From the NCBI GenBank assembly GCA_020441225.1, contig JAGRMP010000458.1, positions 1 through 6,392 on the forward strand: a stretch of DNA of 6,392 nt. The letters are read 5' to 3'. The translations under genes were made by a program, and so were the position numbers. The DNA is from Maritimibacter sp. Lineage in GTDB: Bacteria > Pseudomonadota > Alphaproteobacteria > Rhodobacterales > Rhodobacteraceae. Positions 4,392-6,392 of this stretch are shown one piece after another (position 1 is the first letter of the stretch; each line of letters starts with the position of its first letter). Under the pieces are notes generated by a model, which ran no database searches, was not told where the DNA came from, and saw only the letters and a program-made list of their open reading frames with translations.

Positions 4392-5711
4392 ATGATCGAT
4401 GCGTTTAAAAATTCCTGGGCGCTCTTGTTCGGCGTATTGCTCCTGATGCTGGGGAACGGCATCCAGGGCACGCTGCTCGGCCTGCGCGGCGAGATCGAAG
4501 GATTTTCCACCTTCGAGATGTCGCTGATCATGGCGGGCTATTTCGTCGGTTTCCTGGGCGGCAGCCGGATGACGCCCTGGCTGATCCGTCGGGTCGGCCA
4601 CGTCCGGGTCTTCGCCGCGCTCGCAAGCTTCGTCTCGGCGGTGTTGATCCTCTATCCCGTCATCGTCGATCCCATCGCCTGGGCCCTGTTCCGCGTGGTC
4701 TTCGGTTTCGCTTTTTCCGGCGTCTATGTAACCGCCGAAAGCTGGCTCAACCACCAGTCCACCAACGAGACCCGCGGCCAGACCCTGTCGCTTTACCTGG
4801 TGGTGCAGACCGTCGGCATCATCGCCGCCCAGGGGCTGGTGCTGACTGCCGATCCGGGCGGGTTCGTCCTGTTCATCCTGCCCTCGGTGCTGGTCTCGCT
4901 CTCGTTTGCGCCGATCCTTCTGTCGGTCACGCCCACGCCCGCCTTCGGCACGACCCGGCGGATGTCGCTCGGCCAGCTCTACAAGATTTCGCCCCTGGGT
5001 GTGGCCGGCATGATGATCATGGGGCTCCTGTTCTCGGCGCAGTTCGGCATGGCCGCGGTCTACGGCACGCGCGCCGGGCTGAGCGTGAGCCAGATCTCGC
5101 TCTTCATCGCGATGTTCTATGTTGGCGGCATGCTGCTGCAATTCCCGATTGGCTGGGTCTCCGACCGGATGGACCGGCGCCGGCTGATCGTCGCCGCCGC
5201 CGGTGTCGGCGCGCTCGGGGCGCTGATCCCGGTCGTGTTCTCCGGCTTCGCGGCGCTGCTGGTCGCGGCCTTCTTCATCGGCGGCATGTCGAACCCGCTC
5301 TATGCGCTGCTGATCGCCTATACCAACGACTTCCTCGAAGGCGACGACATGCCCGCCGCCTCGTCGGGGCTGATGTTCCTTAACGGGCTCGGGGCGATCG
5401 CCGGGCCGGTCGCCACCGGCTGGATGCTCGAAGGGATCGGGCCGAACGGGTTTTTCGTCTACCTCGCCCTCGCCTTCGCGGCGCTGCTCGCCTACGGCAT
5501 CTGGCGAATGACGCGCCGGCCGTCGCCCTCCGTCGACGAGACCCATTCCTATACTCCGGTATCGCCCTCGGCCTCGCCGGTGGCGATGGACCTGGCGCAG
5601 GAGCTCTATGTCGAGGCGGTTGCGGAGGCTGCGGAAGCAGCGGTGGCGGAAGATGCCCAAAATTCGGGCGAAATTGAATCCACTGTGTCGCGAACATCAA
5701 CAGTCCGTTGA
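4392..5711 (+). CDS. YcaD-like MFS transporter with long acidic C-terminal tail
   Basis: A 439-residue, 12-helix major facilitator in the inner membrane; substrate unknown. The first helix is LLFGVLLLMLGNGIQGTLLG. The TM2-TM3 segment reads YFVGFLGGSRMTPWLIRRVG (50-69), and ESWLN (116-120) is the signature I associate with the YcaD branch of MFS proteins. A second-half motif, GWVSDRMDRRRL, repeats the motif-A-like loop between TM8 and TM9. The membrane part ends near residue 372. The last 67 residues form a hydrophilic tail: PVSPSASPVAMDLAQELY, then an Ala/Glu-rich probable helix, making the protein about 50 residues longer than E. coli YcaD. The ATG at 4392 is preferred because the protein begins MIDAFKNSW straight before TM1. 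The frame stays open upstream, but that part is Arg/Pro-rich noise. No strong ribosome-binding site is seen (GGGG at -9). It is followed by 139 bp and the DUF924 gene on the same strand. Confidence 0.9.
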   Translation: MIDAFKNSWALLFGVLLLMLGNGIQGTLLGLRGEIEGFSTFEMSLIMAGYFVGFLGGSRMTPWLIRRVGHVRVFAALASFVSAVLILYPVIVDPIAWALFRVVFGFAFSGVYVTAESWLNHQSTNETRGQTLSLYLVVQTVGIIAAQGLVLTADPGGFVLFILPSVLVSLSFAPILLSVTPTPAFGTTRRMSLGQLYKISPLGVAGMMIMGLLFSAQFGMAAVYGTRAGLSVSQISLFIAMFYVGGMLLQFPIGWVSDRMDRRRLIVAAAGVGALGALIPVVFSGFAALLVAAFFIGGMSNPLYALLIAYTNDFLEGDDMPAASSGLMFLNGLGAIAGPVATGWMLEGIGPNGFFVYLALAFAALLAYGIWRMTRRPSPSVDETHSYTPVSPSASPVAMDLAQELYVEAVAEAAEAAVAEDAQNSGEIESTVSRTSTVR

Positions 5712-5850
5712 GCCGGCCGCAACTTTCACAAAATCGTTTGCCAGAATGTGTAACTTTTGTAACGCTTCGACTCATTCCCCCCGCGGAAACAGGCAGGGGA
5801 CGGAGATCGGCACGGGGCTCGGTACGGGGAACGGTAAGGGGATCAGGCGG
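5712..5850 (+). promoter_or_regulatory. AT-rich then purine-rich leader upstream of the DUF924 gene
   Basis: The first half (about 5721-5775) is notably AT-rich for this genome. It holds TTGCCA (5738-5743) and TAACGC (5760-5765), 16 nt apart, a weak candidate promoter. A direct repeat TGTAAC occurs at 5749-5754 and 5758-5763, and an inverted repeat ACAAAA/TTTTGT at 5728-5733 and 5755-5760. The second half is G-rich and repetitive. No strong terminator follows the transporter, so read-through from it is also possible. Confidence 0.3.
5806..5841 (+). repeat. Three 12-bp repeats leading into a ribosome-binding site
   Basis: ATCGGCACGGGG (5806-5817), CTCGGTACGGGG (5818-5829) and AACGGTAAGGGG (5830-5841) share NNCGGYAMGGGG. 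The last copy provides an AAGGGG 9 nt before the ATG at 5851, and a related CAGGCAGGGG lies at 5790-5799. Confidence 0.6.
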
Positions 5851-6392
5851 ATGATCAAACCGGAAGAGGTGTTGGCATTCTGGCTCGACGAGGTCGGGCC
5901 GGAGGGCTGGTATGGCGGCGGCGAGGAGCTTGACGAGAAGATCCGCGCCAAGTTCGGCATGGCGTGGCAGAATGCCTGCGCCGGCGCCTATTCGCTCTGG
6001 CTCACCTATCCCTCCGGCGTGCTTGCCTACCTGATCCTGATGGACCAGTTCCCGCGCAACATGTTCCGCGGCGACAAACGCGCCTATTCCACCGATGTGG
6101 CGGCGCTGGCGGCGGCGAAATGCGCGATCGACAAGGGTTGGGACATGCGCATCGACGAGCCGGCGCGGCAGTTCTTCTACCTGCCGCTGATGCATTCCGA
6201 AAGCCAGACCGACCAGGACCGCTGCGTCCGGCTGATGCTCACGCGCATGCCCGAGACCGGCGAACAGAACCTGGTCCACGCCAAGGCGCATCGCGAGGTG
6301 ATCCGGCGGTTCGGCCGGTTCCCGTACCGCAACCAGGCCCTCGACCGCGAGTCGACCTCGCATGAGCGCGAGTTCGACCAGTCCGGCGGCTA
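5851..6392 (+). CDS. DUF924 family protein (runs to or off the right edge)
   Basis: A soluble, all-helical TPR-like protein family of unknown function, found widely in proteobacteria and in plants and fungi. It opens MIKPEEVLAFWLDEVGPEGWYGGG, with DUF924's typical LAFWLDEVGPEGWY at 8-21. The family hallmark DQFPRNMFRG is at 65-74. FFYLPLMHSES is at 108-118, and HAKAHREVIRRFGRFPYRN at 143-161 has the conserved His and Arg residues. The end reads NQALDRESTSHEREF, then two Gly. The window stops after the first two bases (TA) of codon 181, so either Tyr with a short further tail or a stop is possible. Tyr is more likely, since many members continue beyond a GGY-like segment. The ATG at 5851 has AAGGGG at -10 and AGGCGG directly before it. 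It may be co-transcribed with the upstream transporter 139 bp away or use its own promoter. No biochemical role can be assigned. Confidence 0.92.
   Translation, partial: MIKPEEVLAFWLDEVGPEGWYGGGEELDEKIRAKFGMAWQNACAGAYSLWLTYPSGVLAYLILMDQFPRNMFRGDKRAYSTDVAALAAAKCAIDKGWDMRIDEPARQFFYLPLMHSESQTDQDRCVRLMLTRMPETGEQNLVHAKAHREVIRRFGRFPYRNQALDRESTSHEREFDQSGG

Noticed and set aside
4095..5660. Leftward open frame of about 520 codons antisense to the YcaD-like transporter
   Set aside because: Low-complexity charged sequence mirroring a membrane-protein gene. Only its last few tens of codons (near 4095-4165) may be real, as the tail of a frameshifted small gene.

Overview
The window is a GC-rich (roughly two-thirds G+C by eye) chromosomal stretch from an alphaproteobacterium, most likely of the order Rhodobacterales. 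The evidence is the strong G/C third-position bias, the protein sequences (type I GAPDH, a FrnE-like DsbA, a YcaD-like transporter with a long acidic tail, a DUF924 protein), and a short membrane protein next to gap that resembles ones I recall from that order. No database search was possible, so the taxonomic call rests on recognition.

Layout. The left half is transcribed leftward. It contains the first 154 codons of glyceraldehyde-3-phosphate dehydrogenase (gap, running off the left edge with the catalytic Cys just inside), a 47-residue one-helix membrane protein, a Bcr/CflA-type drug efflux MFS transporter, a 360-bp GC-rich gap with 12-bp tandem repeats, and a FrnE-like DsbA-family thioredoxin-fold protein. 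The dsbA-like gene is divergent from an XRE-family regulator with a C-terminal cupin domain, across only 76 bp. A well-spaced -35/-10 pair predicts transcription starting at or beside the regulator's ATG, giving a leaderless mRNA. A perfect 12-bp palindrome covers that same point and is a candidate autoregulatory operator.

The right half is mostly transcribed rightward. After the XRE gene comes a GC-rich stretch with no convincing gene, then a possible small leftward gene with a suspected frameshift, then a YcaD-like MFS transporter with a 67-residue Ala/Glu-rich tail. A short AT-rich intergenic region follows, with a purine-rich 12-bp triplet repeat that merges into the ribosome-binding site of a DUF924 protein, which runs to the right edge.

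Function. The window joins central carbon metabolism (gap) to a patch of accessory physiology: two exporters, a thiol-disulfide protein and a small-ligand-type regulator. It looks like an ordinary chromosomal neighbourhood. I see no phage, insertion sequence, CRISPR array, toxin-antitoxin pair or defence cassette, and no clear new multi-gene system. The points most worth checking are the leaderless promoter with its palindromic operator, the possibly frameshifted small gene around 4095-4339, and the small membrane protein beside gap.
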